Source: Symsagittifera roscoffensis (lineage: Eukaryota; Xenacoelomorpha; Acoela; Convolutidae). From it: a DNA stretch of 64,000 nt. Under the pieces are notes generated by a model, which was given only the letters and a program-made list of their open reading frames with translations, made no database searches and was not told the origin of the DNA. Location: positions 36,111,888 to 36,175,887 of the forward strand of contig NC_087065.1 of the NCBI RefSeq assembly GCF_963678635.1, in the 5' to 3' direction. How positions within the stretch are numbered: position 1 is the first letter of the stretch; the number at the start of each line of letters is the position of its first letter. Both the position numbers and the translations under genes were made by a program. Positions 24,501 to 39,500 of this stretch are shown in pieces.

Positions 24501-27500
24501 GGATAATTTAAATCAGCACTGTATTCTGCTCAACGCAAATCGCTTGAGTAAATCAGATATTTCAAAAACACAGCAAGCGCAATTGAACATTCCAGATTTC
24601 GTGAGCTAAGTTTTGTTAAGCCCAATAATTTTTAACTATCTTGATATCGACTCTAGAAGTGCGTGCAGAAACATTGTTTCAAAAAAACGTTCAAACTTTG
24701 TTTTCTTGCGAGCTGTCTTGTAATTTTTTAGTTTGCACTTTTGAAGCCTTAAATAAAACCCTAACACCGATCTTCAATAACAAAAGCAAAGAATTCCTAG
24801 TCGGCTAAATTTTTAAAAATCAAATTTATCACTTTTATAAATCGCTGCTTCAGGTATCCTTGTCTTAAATAGGATAATCATCTGAATACTTGGTTCATTG
24901 CAGAATAACCCTTGAACTGAATTATTTTCCAGCGTTTGCCATAACGACGCCACACTGTACACTGGATAGGCGCAAAAATAATGGTGTGTAAGTTTCTGGA
25001 ATCCAGAGTCAACTCTTTAAATATGTTAAATTTTTGTCGGAATAATTAAAGAATTAGAAAGAACTAAGGAAAATAAAGAGAAGGTCCTTGTTGCAGAATC
25101 CGTAAACAATTCACAGATTACACAATTTGGCCTCGTATTGGGAAAAAACTAATTGTTGTGATTTCTGTTTCGCTCAGTTCATGTACACTTTTTAAAGTGT
25201 ACGTTGCTTTTTTTGGACCGCTTTGCGACGTTAAGCGAAGGAACTTTGGCGTAGTATTTTTAGGTGCATTTTGACTACCTCATAGCAAACTTGAAAAATA
25301 ATGATTAAATTTGCAAAATATAGTGAAATCAAAAGTAATATGAATGTCAAAAATGACGAAATCATTGTATGCTTATACTATAATTTAGCAAAAAAAAAAT
25401 TTCAAATTTTATCACTAGTTTCAAGTTTTTTTTGAGTTAGTCATCATTCATCAAAGAAAACATCCTACGCCATATTTCTTTCCCTTCATATCCAAAAAAA
25501 GTCAGGGTACATTTTCATCTGGCGTCATATGTGGCAAATGTGTCGTAATCATTATGCCATAATAGTCAACATTCAGAATCTATTAAAAAAATCTTAGTTT
25601 TGTTAAAAACTGGTCGGTATAGTAGTAGATGTTAGAGGTTGAGCGCGGGGGGAGGGGGGTGGTGGTGGAAGACCCCCATGTTTTAAGGTTTTAAGATAGG
25701 GAATAGAGCATCCGGTCTTCCAACTACGTATTAACATTGGGCATAGAGTCTACAGGGTATAAGGATAGGGAATACCAATTTTAAGGTTTAATGGTTTGTG
25801 TGATAGTAGTAGAATTGTCAGAAAAACGAATTCTTTTTTTGCTTTTTATGAAAAAATATCTAGTTTTTTTTGCAGAAACCTCGCGCGCGTTATCTAAGTG
25901 GAAAAAATTAATTGTTAATTAAGTGTAGATTGTGGAATGAAGCTCTTTTTATTAGTTGTTTGGTACATGAATTCAATGGTAAAAGTTTTTGAGCAAAAAT
26001 TGTGATTTTTATCAAAGAAACTGATTTTTTTTTAAATAAAAAACTTCGAAACACGATAATATTTGTTATATTTCGACCTATTAACTAATTTATTAGATAA
26101 TTCTAATTTTTGAAACATCTAACTGAAACCATGTTGTAACCTACTGAAACTTCGAAAAAAGTCAAATTTTCAGAGGAAAAGATTAAATTACAAAGAAAAT
26201 ATAAAAGTCACCGTATCGTATAGTAAGTCTACTAAAAAAATTTACACTTACAAATAAAAAACTTATTATTTACATAAAATTGCTTATGAAATTCAAAACA
26301 TGCATATCATGAAATATATTCAAACTTCTCTGGTAGAATTTAAAGAGAAGAAAAGCTGAATTAATTGCCTAAAATCCACACAAATTATCATTTTTTTCAA
26401 GTTTTCTGGGAACCATTCCGGAATACTTTTTTGTTAGAAAGGAATAAGTTGTTCTTTTTTGACCAAAAGAATCAGTAAATTAGTAAGTTTTGTTCAATCG
26501 AGCTACCATGATCCATTGTTCCCCTCTATCATTGCTTGGAGCTGAGTTGACGATTGCAAAAGAGTACTTTGTTAGTTGGGGTACTTTATCAGAGGGATAA
26601 GAACCCATGTACTTAAACCTGAGTTCAAGAATTCTTTCAATAGTTTGCAAAAGTGAAAGTTTATTCATGTTTGCAGTTTTTAGCTGATGTACATCTGAAA
26701 ACAAAAAAATAATTAGTTTGAAGTGTAATTTAGGATGAAAAAAACTAAGATTAATGACTTACAAGCATTTAGGTATTGAATCAACAAAGTCCCATACACA
26801 AGTTTTATGAACTGGACAAAAGCTATTGAACACTGTTTTACAGTCTAGGTTGAAGAAGTTTCTCGGTTTTTTAATTAAACAGCATTAAATTGTCTATTTT
26901 TTCTGTAGATTTAGGTATGAAGAAAAACAAAAGAGATAGTACAGAGACATTAACAATGAAAAATTTCTATACGAACCTGAAAACTAAAAACAACTAAATA
27001 TTTTTAGCGACTGTTCCGAATTTGTCAATTTGAACATTTGATAGTCTTTCTACCGAGACTATAATTTTCGTCACTTGCTCCAAAGGAAATTGGAAAAACA
27101 TTTCTAATCTCAGGCTTCCTCCACTAAGTTCTAGATCATGCAACTGTTCAGCTGCATCCTGTAGTGAAGTCAAGTCAAAAACAAGATTATAGTGATATTG
27201 AAAATCTTCAATAGGAAGAGCTGGGAAATCTTCGTTGAAGTGCATTGTTTTTATTGTTGTGACATAAAGATGACAAGGAGAAGTTGTATCTAATGAAACA
27301 ATTGCTCTTCCACCCCCGAGTAATTCTAAGCTGTCTCAAATAGAAATGTCGATAGCTGAAAAGGTTTTTATGAAAAGATCCTGCAACAGCTGAATTTGTG
27401 TTCATTGCAACAGCTACTCTGCGTATTGGAGCGTTATTGAATATATTTTATTGTATGATTTGGTTTTGACAAGATGGACTGACAAAGGTTCCTGCTATAG

Positions 27501-30500
27501 TTTCCATGTAATTGTTTTGAGTAAATTCTCTTTCCAAATTCTATTGCAAGTTTTGATGATTAGGTTCAGCAACTAAAATTCTTCTAGTAAACAACGAATA
27601 GTCAGCATTTTTCAGATTGACATTTGGATTATCAGATAGCATGTAAAAGTTAGGTCTGGATCGAATAAATTTAATTCAAAGTTTGGTGTTTGGGGGTAAC
27701 AATTTTTTGCAAGTAAACAAATCAATGGCGAGCCTCCCCTAGAATGAAAAATTTATCCCTGTTCCTAAAGAATTTGCTCTATCAGTGCATGGATGCGTAT
27801 CAAATGCATCAGGATGTTCTTCAAAACTGTATCCATGACAATCAAGTATTCCTTGTTTACTCACTGCTGACGAGTTGAACTCGTTCGATATTTGTCTCTA
27901 ATGAAGATATAATCCATTGGCGTTGTAAACCATTGTAGTGTTAAAATTAACTTCACAATTGGAGAATAGTGAATGTAGTAGACTGTTTACATAGGTTAAG
28001 TAAGTTTGCGGCTCCTCATCTGAGTCATCCTCGGATTTTGCTTTATGTTCTGATTTTTCTTTTTGAAAGCATCAAACATTTTTGAATAATTGAAGCCTTA
28101 AGCTAAGAGGGGTATCACACATATCCAAGTAGAGGTTACGATCCGTTTCACGTTCAAACGCAATACTGTTTTCATCTAGAGAAGTACTGGCGAATACTTC
28201 TTGAGTGTAGGATGACATAATTGTTTCCAAAACTGGGACTTAAAAATCGCCAATGAAGAATTTGTAAAAGCCCTGTACCGAAAATGACTTTAGTTGATAG
28301 TCATTTTATATTGTCGAAAATGTCTTTGCGGAAGCGACTGGTTTTCGATCTACTTTTTCGAGAAATGGATCTGGTACTACGCTTGGATTTCCTTTTTCCA
28401 CCTCCCAACTGTTTCCAAACTGTTCTTGTTCCCACATCTTTTGCAACTGTTTCAATTTTTTTTTATGTCCACTAACAACTCCCCCTCTCTGAAGCAGCAA
28501 TATTTCAAACAAAGCTGCTCCAGTTATTTTTGCAGCTGGGTTTATATAATTTTTTAATAAAGAGTATTGCAGTTCTCCCAAGAGCGTGTGCAAGAGCTCC
28601 AAAACCTCTTCCACGTTGTCTTGCATGTCCTCGAAAAATAGTGAAATCAACTGAACTTTGAACAAACATTCCGTTTGAAGTTTAAATAAAAAACGATTTT
28701 GATTATTCGAAATCTTGCGAAACAAGAGAACAGCTTTTAGTGCTGTCTTAAATCTTAATACTATGGAAATAGTTTTTAACAGTTTTTTTAAAGTGCAAAC
28801 TTGTAAAAGAGTGATCATTCAAGTAAAGTCCTGTAGAATATATATCTTTTCTTTTTACTTTGGAGTTGATTGGAATACAACGCAATATGGTAGTTTTTGT
28901 ATCACCAAGTGTGTTATATTCTATAATCTCATTATATATCATCGAAGAATGTATTCTTATAATGTCGGACGCATACTGAGGATAATATGGAACTTTCCTT
29001 TTCATAATAACCCCCTTTCGATTTTGCTCTAAATCACAACCAGAAATGTAAATCAAGTCAGAACTTTGCATAATAAAATACTGATTGATTCTCAGGTAAA
29101 TGAACGGCAACCTTCTGTGTAACTTTATCTACTAATACACAGATTCCGTTATATTCAAAAGCTTGGGCACCTAGACGTTCTCGAACTTTGTTGTTCATGG
29201 CTACAACTATATTAACAAAACTTGGATACAATCCTGGTTCAATATGCATGGGTACGATTTTTCTTTTCTCCTCAGAACTTGAAGAAAAGTAAAACTTTGG
29301 TACAAAGAAGGGTATGGTATTTCTGAAATAGCAACCTCCCATTCTCGTTTCAAATGTATTTGCTTGGGTAGAAAATTTGTAGGAGAACTAAGAATATTAT
29401 TCGGATAAAAATTAAAAGAAGCGTTTAAAACAAGATTTCTGGAAAAGCCAATGCTCCAACTCATACTGCTCAGCTCAAAAATTTTTTTAAATTGATTCAG
29501 AAGATTAATATTTGAATTACATAACTATAATAAAATCACTCAACCAATTTATTGAACATTACAGTTCTCAGCAAACATAAAACCTCCCAAGACTTGGGCG
29601 AGTTCTTTGAGTTCGTTCAATGTATAGTTGACATAGGCAACATGCTTCAAGACTTCATTCTCCTTTGCAGTGAAGAGTCGTATCTAAATGAAGGGTGGCT
29701 TGTTCACACTGTACTTCTTGATTGTGACACACACCCTTCTCTTCTTGTATGTTGCTACGTCATACACCGCATGGCATTTAGCAAGTTCCTGCTCTATGGT
29801 TGAGCCTTTGTCAGAACAGGGTTCCAATACACGAACGAGTCCAAGGTTTTCAGCATCGTGGATAACACTATTCCGAATTGCTGATATCCTTTCTCCTTCT
29901 TTTTTACCAAGATAGACTTGCTGGGATTTTTCGATTTGTCCAGATTCTTTTTTCTTTAGCAATTTTGTGCAAGGTTCAAAGTCAATTTTCCGTTGTAGGG
30001 TTTTTGTGACCAAGAAAATGTCCCAATTCTTTTTTGACTTTTAGCAAATTCAATAAAGTTGGGAAGGAGATTTTTTGGTGAAAACGTTTTTGATTTGAGG
30101 CTCAGAGCCAACTGATCAGTTGTAGATATTTCTAAATAATGATATTTGTAAATACATAGAAATTAGGAAACGTAGATGACACGCTGTACATCCCAAAGAA
30201 GGTATTATGACCTTTTGTGGAATAGTGAGTAGTTGATGATCCAAATTTGGGCATTGCATAGGTGCTGAAACTACTTTTTAAGCAATTCACTGTAGATAAA
30301 ATTCATTGGTGATGGCATCTGCTATGTGTCAAGCATAACCCACTTTTTATTCGGATTACAATGCAAAATCTCTTTTTATTTCTGTCTCAGAAAACTTTTA
30401 TGAAAAATGCATTGTCACCCAAGACTACTATGTATCTAACCATTCATTGTTCTGCCCAGTGGAAAATGCAAATTTGACTTAGTAATAATCGGATCTTCGC

Positions 30501-33500
30501 TCGATCAAATTTTGCAAAGATTAGATAAATGTCATTTCACTTACCAAATTGTTGACTGTATTTATACTCTGAAAAAATACAAATTTTCCTCCAAAGTTAT
30601 TTCATCAAGAAGTGAAATTTTCATACAATGAAATCGTGCTGTCAAACACAACTTGAAAAGTAGAATACCGGAAAAATTACCCAGTGTTGCAAAAAAACGT
30701 CTGCTGCGAAAAAAAATTCGAAAGACATTATCTCAGTTCTGCTCAGAAGCTTGCGTCTACCCAGACTCTTGGATCAGCTTTTTTTGGAAGTTGATTGTTT
30801 CATTGATGATTATGGTTCTGTAAATAGTGAGCGTGTCAATTTTTCTAATAATAATTGAATATTTGTTTATAAAAATCTTGTCAAAATTGTTTTTTTTCAT
30901 ATCAAAAGTTTTTCAACGAATAAGTTTGTAATTTTTAACACGTGTGGAAAAATTAAGTCAGAGTTTTTTTCGCAAGGTGCAAACTTTGATTTTATTTTTT
31001 CAAGAAGTTTGCGAAAATTTAATTAATTTTTTTTTCAAGATGCAAAAATAGTTTTGGTTTTTTTGACACGTGTGCAAATTTTTTTATAAAATTTTTTGTG
31101 AAAGCTGCAAGTTTTTTCGTGGTTTTTAGAAAAAGAATGCAAAATTCTACCTTCTTTTTTCTTATGCATATGCAAACAACGCAAAAAGTACTGTAAACAA
31201 CTTGTTAAATAATTGCTGAAATTATTTCATTTTTGATGAATTTGAGTGCTATTCCTTATCTTAATTCATTGTTTTTCTGATAATTTTGATCAACATGCAT
31301 GAAAAAATTGATTTAGAAAAAATAAAATCAAATTATTTAATTTACAACAATGCGAAAAAAATTTTGTTACAAATTTCTTTAAAATGCGAAAAATTTTAAT
31401 GAAATTTTTCTTAAAATGCGAAATTTTTTTGATTTTTTAACAGTTGTGAACATTATAAAAAATATTATAAAAATTTTTGAAATAAATAAGTATAAAATGT
31501 GCAAAAAATATATAACGTTTTTAATATGTATGCAAAACTTAGAATAATTTTTTTATCATGTGTGCAAAAAAATGTTGCAAGATCTTAAATTTTCTTACAA
31601 GATATTAAAATTGGTTTGAATTTTTTGAGATTTTTACAACAAAACTTTGTAAAAACATTGACCAATTGCATAATTAGTTTGACAAAATCTACCATAGATT
31701 CGCTTGCGTCGCGATTATCTAATATGATATTTTCTGACTGACTTAGTTTAATTAAAGGAGAATTCAAAGCTAAATCAATAAGATGCTTTTTGTTACTCGT
31801 TTTCAACCTCGCATTTAAAGCACTGTGAATAGAATCATAAATCTTTTGGTACAAGCTCCTGTTTTTCCTTGCTTTTGTTCCAATTTTTGTTTTTTTTTGG
31901 AAGCGTACTTTGTGGCTGATAAACTGAAAAAGGAATTAGAACAAACCGAAAATCGTTGACTGTTAAAAGGAGTCATAATAGATATTAATTGTAAGCCTTT
32001 TGGCGAGCTTTAAACAGTTCTTCTTTTATGCAGTGAAGTTCTTCTTCTTGTGAATTCTGATATTTATCTTCGATGTTTTACTACGTCTACTTTTCTACTG
32101 TAGCTCGCCTCGTAGCAAATTTACTGGACATTCGCCGAGGAAGTGATTGAAACTTTTGGACAATGGAGGATGAATTGTTTAAGAAATTATGGGAATTTTT
32201 TTTGGAATAATGGGATTATTAAGACGTATTGTATGCTCATCGTCCAAAATTTTCGTTTCTGTTCCTGCTGGTAAATAAAATTTTGATGAAACTGAACTGC
32301 TGTTTGTGCAACATCTTAGCAAATCAAATGTTTTTGTAGTTAAATCAATGAGTAAATGTTCATAAGGAATAGATGTTGCATCTTGATACCAGTCTTTCCA
32401 TTGTGATCCTAGAACTGGTTGTTGACTTAATGCATTGATTTGTAAAAGATCTCCCAGTAATTTGAGCAAAACTATATGCATTTTTTGTAACTCAACATCT
32501 CTTCCCATTTTGATTTGTTGAAACTAGTTATGCTTAATATATCTTGTATTCAGTCCGCTGTGTCTTCCAGCAGTAGCAATTTTTACAAATTGCTTAGAAT
32601 TTAAATTTTTTCACAAGAGTCATCAAATTTTAACAGGTATACTGTTCCATTATTGGGAAAGTTTTCAATCAGTTCAAAATCAACTCCATGGATAAATCTA
32701 AGGTTTTTTCTTTGCATTTGTCCATAAACAGGTTGATAAAGTTGATTAATAAAAACGTTGTAAAATTTTGGTTGAAATGTATCAATTTTTAACCAGATTA
32801 ACAAAAATAAGATGCATATTTCCAGATCCACTTTTACAACTAGCGAAATGAAAATTCGTTCTTTGGTAGAAATGATTTTTTTCATAGCTTTGGAGAGGGT
32901 AAAATATAACCGATTGTACTTGATAAAATTGCTACCCAAACTGTTGTTTCTTCACATGTAGTGGACAACAATATTCGAACGATTGCACATGCTAGTTATA
33001 AAAATATGACAAAAATTTGCATTTAAAACTAAAAGAGATCTTTTTTTCACGTACATCCAAAAAACTTCCATGATTTTTGTTCATGATTCTCTTCATCAAA
33101 AACTAAATTTCCTAAATTTAATTGCTTGTCACTTTCATCGGCCAACTCGACTTTGGAATGAAAAAAATTGATAACGAATGATATTTAAATTTCTAAAGCA
33201 CAAGATAATACAAAATGAATTAAGTAACTTACAATTTATTTTAAAAACATCCAGTCCATGTTCCTCATGCAAATGCTTTTTTTTCTGCACAGTGAAGAGA
33301 TTTTGCATGACGAAATAGGTAGTTGCCACACCTTCAATCATTTTCTTCATCTTTGAATTTTCTGAGTTTTTGGGCATGCGTAGTCATCCAAATTTGTAAC
33401 CAGGTCTCCAAAACTTCTGACAGAATTCCAAATTTTTCATAACCTTTTGCAAACAAACTCCGTTTCTGGAGGTTTCAATTTTTTGAATTGTTTTTCAAGC

Positions 33501-36500
33501 TCAGTATATTTTTTATGACCACTGCTCCAATTGATTCTAGGAAGATGCTTTGTACAACAAGCAGGCTGAGATGTAGCTTTGAACTTTTCGGGAGGAAGAA
33601 AGGAATATCCCACAGTTTGTCCATTTTTATAAACTCCTAACTCTTTCACTATTCTGTTTTCAATAAACTCAATATCCAAAAATAACTCATTATGCTAACT
33701 GTTTCGCTGAAATTTTTGTTTAAAAGAACTAGCAATTGATCAATGCATATACTGTTGAAGCAAAAACTTTAATATATAATCAGAAGAACAATCCAGTCAC
33801 GTGACCATGAATAGAAGAGCTAGGAAATCTAGGTAGAACATAAAAATAACCAGGTTCCCAATGCGTAGTAGAACTCACAGATCCAGCTGCATCATTAAAA
33901 ATTGCATGAAGTCTGAAGATTTTTGAATTTGCAAAAAGTAACCCATACAGGAATTTCCGTATCCAATTAGACCTCCAAAACGAAATTTTTGGTCTACTTC
34001 TTTTAAACTTATGTTTGGGTACAAAACAAAACAGGTACAAACAACGTTCATTTCCAACAGTGCATTCGTCAATAACGATAGAAATTTTTTTGAATGTTTC
34101 TATATAAGACAAAACCGAGGAGATAAAATCAACCAGTTTATCTTACTCCTCTTTTTCTAACTGAACTTTCTTATATTTTTTCCAAAAGTTGTGTTTTCTA
34201 CGATATTCTAAAAGATCTATTTTTTTAATATCCGAACGATAAGATAGAAAATTATTACGTCTTCCATAATGCAAAGTCCACTCAAATTGAGAAATTTTTG
34301 ATTCTGTATCCAAACCTTGCAATTTTGGTAAATTTTGAGATTCAAAAACCGTTAGTGAAAACTTCTTGGACTTTTCTTGTAAGATGATATGAAAAAGTTC
34401 CAATTCGTTATGAAGCTTTGAAACAAGATTTACGAAAAAGCCAATGCTCCAACTCATACTGCTCAGCTCAAAGAAATTTTAAAAAATGATTCAGGAGGTT
34501 AATATTTGAATTACATAACTATAATAAAATCACTCAACCAATTTATTGAACATTACAGTTCTCAGCAAACATAAAACCTCCCAAGACTTGGGCGAGTTCT
34601 TTGAGTTCGTTCAATGTATAGTTGATATAGGCAACTTGCTTCAAAACTTCATTCTCCTTTGCAGTGAAGAGTCGTATCTAAATGTAGGGTGGCTTGTTCA
34701 CATTGTACTTCTTGATTGTGACACACACCATTCTCTTCTTGCATGTTGCTACGTCATACACCGCATGGCATTTCGCAAGTTCCTGCTCCATGGTTGAGCC
34801 TTTGTCAGAATAGGGTTCCAATACAGGAACGAATCCAAGGTTTTCAGCATCGTGAATAACACTATTCCGAATTGCTGATATCCTTTCTCCTTCTTTTTAA
34901 CCAAGATAGATTGAATATTTGTTTAGAAAAATCTTGTCAAAATTTGATTTCTTTTTCATATCAAAAGTTTTTTCAACAAATAAATTTGTAATTTTTTAAC
35001 ACGTGGGCAAAAATTAACTCGCAAGTTTTTTTCGCAAGATGCAAACTTTGATTTTATTTTTTCAACAAGTTTGCGAAAATTTAATTAATTTTTTACAAGA
35101 TGCAAAAATAGTTTTGGTTTTTTTGACACGTGTGCAAATTTTTACATAAAATTTTTGTGAAAAATGCAAGTTTTTTGTGATTTTAGAAAATGAATGCAAA
35201 ATTCTAACTTCCTTTTTCTTATGCATATGCAAAAAACCCAAAAAGTATTGTAGAAAACTTGTTAAATAATTGCTGAAAGTGTTTCCTTTTTGATGACTTT
35301 GAGTGCTATTCCCTATCCTAATACATTATTTTTCTGATGATTTTGATCAACGTATATGCAAAAAAGGAATTAGAACAAAGAAATTCAAAACATTTAATTT
35401 TCAACAGTGCAAAAAAATCTTGTTACAACTTTTTTTAAAATGCGAAAATATTTAATGAAACTTTTCTTAAAATGCGAAATTTTTTTTTATTTTTTTAACA
35501 ATTGTAAACATTATAAAAAACATTATAAAGATTTTTGAAATGTATAATTATAAAATGTGCAAAAAATATATAAAGTTTTTAATATGTATGCAAAATTTGT
35601 AATGATTTTTTATCATGTGTGCAAAAATTGTTGTGAAATTTGTTGCAAGATATTAAAATTGGTTTGATTTTTTTTGCCATTTTTTCAACAAAGATTTGTG
35701 AAAACAATTACCAATTGCATAATTAGTTTGATTTGTAACAAAGTTTTTCAACAATTTTTTACAAAAACTTTACCAAATTTTTCCTTTATCTCTATGTTCC
35801 TTTCTCTTCATAATAAAATCACATGATGCAAAGAAATAAAGTTACAAAACACAAAACAGCAACCAATTTGTTTACAAATCAAAGTGCTGTCGAGCAGCCG
35901 AAGATCTTTGCAAGTTCTCAATGGAGCGCAAAGCTGGTCTTGCCTCCATCACCGGTGGTTGTCTTGGTGGTTCGCTGACTGGAGTTCATGGCTCAGAAAA
36001 CCCCTCATCCTCTTCGATGGTAATTGGGTTGTCCACAGATCCTTCTTCCCAAGGAAAGAGGAAATCGCTGAATGGTTGAGCCGCATATCTAGAGTCAGGA
36101 GGTTCGGGGTGGTTCATTCCCATATGCTCAGCCACTTCCTCCATCATTTGCATTTCTCCAAGTTGGTTCTCTGTCATGGGTACTTCAATCATATGGCGTT
36201 GGTTGAAATCTCTTCCCATCAACTCCCTCATGTGCCAGACTTAGATTGGGATGTCCATTCGGGCCAAACACACTCCAGAGGTTGTTTCTCGTACTTGAAT
36301 TTGTAATAGATCAGGTGAAAACTCTACAGTACATAAGGTTGCCGTTTTGCGCTGAGAAGATCATTTTGAGCAATAAGTTGAGTAAAAGATACAGAGTAAA
36401 AACAAAATTTACAGTTGAGAAGGAGGCAGTTGACGGAAGTTAAGTTAAAAATGAAGTATTTAGATCTGAGAGAGGAGGTAGTTGACGGTAGTTAGGTGGA

Positions 36501-39500
36501 AACTGAAATGATTTTTAGTTAAGAGAGAGGGGTACCTTCAACTCGATTGTGTGGTTTAACAATGAAAATAAATTTTCCATATTAAGTCTCTAGTCGTGTC
36601 CAACCAAATTTCAGCTTCCTTTTAAGGAATTTCAATGAAAAAAGTCGTGGTCCAATCGGAAACAAAGCTCCAGTTTGGGTACTTTTACACATTGTCGTTT
36701 CCAATCACAAAAATGTTCATTTTTGTTCCAATTATCGAATCTTATCAGAAGACCCTTCTAAGGACTTAAGTATTCCAAATAAGTAAAAATATACACAAAA
36801 GCAATTGCAACAATAAATGACCAAAAGTTGTTTGCAGTGAAAATAAGAAATGTTGCCGATATAAGTAACAAAAGAAGGAATTTATTAAAGTAGCACCTCT
36901 GCAAATTTTCTCATCAAGTTAATTTTTATATGTAATTAATGAGAAATTGCTGAATGTTGAGTAGATAGTCAAGTTCTTTGATTTTGATGTAGATTTGAGA
37001 GGATAACTCGAAAATGATGAATTTTTCAAAGCAAATCTCTGGAAAGCTTATTACAAACTTTATCGTGCAGGATTTTGGACTATGAAAATCTTTAAAGAAA
37101 TGAAGAAATAAAGAACATTGCTGAGAAGTCTTTATAAGTTTGGGAACCGGGTAAGCAAAAAAAAGAGTCCATGATATATTATCATACGATTTGTTTACTA
37201 ACTTCAAATTTTCTAAAATGAATAAATTTTATATTCTTTTAGTTGAAGCAGTAAGTTTATAGCTTTGATACTCAATAACCGGTTCAAAGTAATGTCTTTG
37301 GTTGAATAAGTTTCTCTAAGTAGACCTTTGTTTAGTCGGAGAACTCTATTTTGTACAACTTAAACGTCCGAAAAATTGAGAAAAAGTAGGAATCTACATC
37401 TATTTTATCAATTAGGAAAACACAAAGAGTATTTTTTTTCTTTAGAGTAACTCTTGGAAATTCAAGTGTTTTTTGACCAAAATTTTTCGAACCATGACTA
37501 TTTTTTATTCAAGGTTATGTCTAAAAACTGCAGAGTTCTGATTGATTGAAAAGTTTTCTGGAAAATTCTAGGATTTTCTCCATTCTTGGAAAATTGCGTA
37601 GGCGATGACGTCATGACCATATAAGGAAAATTGCGTGGGTGGTGACGTCACTCCCATTTAGAGATTGACGTCTTGATCATAGAAGAAAATTGCGTGGGTG
37701 GTGATGTCACTTCTATTCACAGAATGACGTCATGACCATGAAAGAATAAATGCGTAGGCGATGACGCCATTGTTAGTATAAATACGCTTATTTTATTGTG
37801 TTAAATCATTATTTTTAATTGCTAATCAGACACAGTTAATTGAATTTTACTTCAAACTTTACAGTTTGTTACTTCGCGAAAAGAAAAAATTAAGTATTTT
37901 CATTCAATTGGTACTTTAAATTTTCAATTTTGGAACATTTGTTAAGTCCCAAATTTTTTTAGATAATGCCTGCCCTTAACCGAAACGAGAAAGTGAAGAA
38001 TCGGGATTGTGGAATTATGTACAATTGCCAAAACGAAGCTCGACATCAAAAAAGATGTGCTAAAGGAGCTATTTCTTGTCCTGATTGTTGTATTCCACTT
38101 ACAATCAACAAGAAATGAACTATCATATGGCCAAGAAGCATGCTCAAACAAGTTTGAAGAAGTCGACGGTTTGTCCTTCTTGCGAACAAGAGTTCCCAAG
38201 TTATTGCTCTCTCCAACAAAATCGGAGAAAGGAACATGGAGCAAAACAACCGAAATCCAGTGATACTGTAGTGGACTTGAACAAAAGTGGGGAGGAAGAA
38301 GGTGAAAATGGTGAAAAACTGAAGTAGGAGCTTAGTGCTTGTCAAAATTTTCTGGTGGATACAGAGATGCAAAATGGGAAACATAAGGTATTTAATTTCC
38401 AAATGTCCAAGTTGGACACTAAAATAATCAACGAGAAACTTGCAGAAGTCTTCAACAAGCTCGATTCTGCCGCTAAAACCAACATTGCTCTGGGATTTGT
38501 TCTTCGAAATATTGAGACTGGTGAATATCGATTATTCTACGCCCTTGAAAACAATACTTTGTTTGAAAAATCCCATTTCCTATGTACTAAAGCAGACTTG
38601 GTTACAATTCACAATTCGAGCAAAAGTAGAAAAATTTGGTGTTGTAGAACAACGTACCCAAAAACGTCAGAACACGAAATGGAGATTCAAGTTGATCACA
38701 AATGTGACAATTTTTGCTGCTTTACTGGAAAACACCCCAAGGGGATATCCTGACTCTGTCTTGCCCAAACCTTTACTACGACATAAGCAAGTGAACTGTC
38801 TTTTATCTAACAAAAACAAGGAATCATACAAAAATCATCTCTTTTTTTTCTGCGCATTGGTAATCTACATGAACGTAATGTAAATGATCTCGAATCACAC
38901 TTCTACATACTGAACAGAATTCATCACAAAGTCTGGTTATGATCCTAAACGTTTTCGTGGAGTTTCACAAATTGTGCAAAGAAACATTTTTATATACGAT
39001 TTTGCTATGCAAGAAGGAGAATATTTAGGAGAACTAGCTCAACGAAGTATTGGAAAGATTGAAAAAATTGTTCAATGGTTAAAGTTCAACAACCATATCA
39101 TTCGTACGACTTATATAGATAGTTTTTTCAAGTGTTTTCGATGTTGCATCTGTGACTGTTTCTTCAACAGATCAGACAACTTCAACATACTTCTTCTGAG
39201 ATGCAAGGATCGAGTGAGACATTGTACCCAAAGAACGTCTATGAGCTTTGCGAAACCTTGTTTGAAAAGCTGGAAGGATTCATTCTTCCAGTTTCTGAAA
39301 AAAAACAAGCTTATCAATAATCTAGCAATTTTCAATTTTGAGTCGATTTGTAGTGCTACAGAAAAACTAAAAGAGACGCAAACTACTGCCTGGATAGGAA
39401 ATCATACACCAATTTAACTCTCATTATCATCGAATCTGATTGATGAACCCATCTTTTTGTACAACAAGGATCCACTGAACTTGATTATCGATTTTGTAAC

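Noticed and set aside
36926-37207. 93-codon minus-strand frame in the Polinton centre
   Set aside because: No family pattern, and AT-driven composition.
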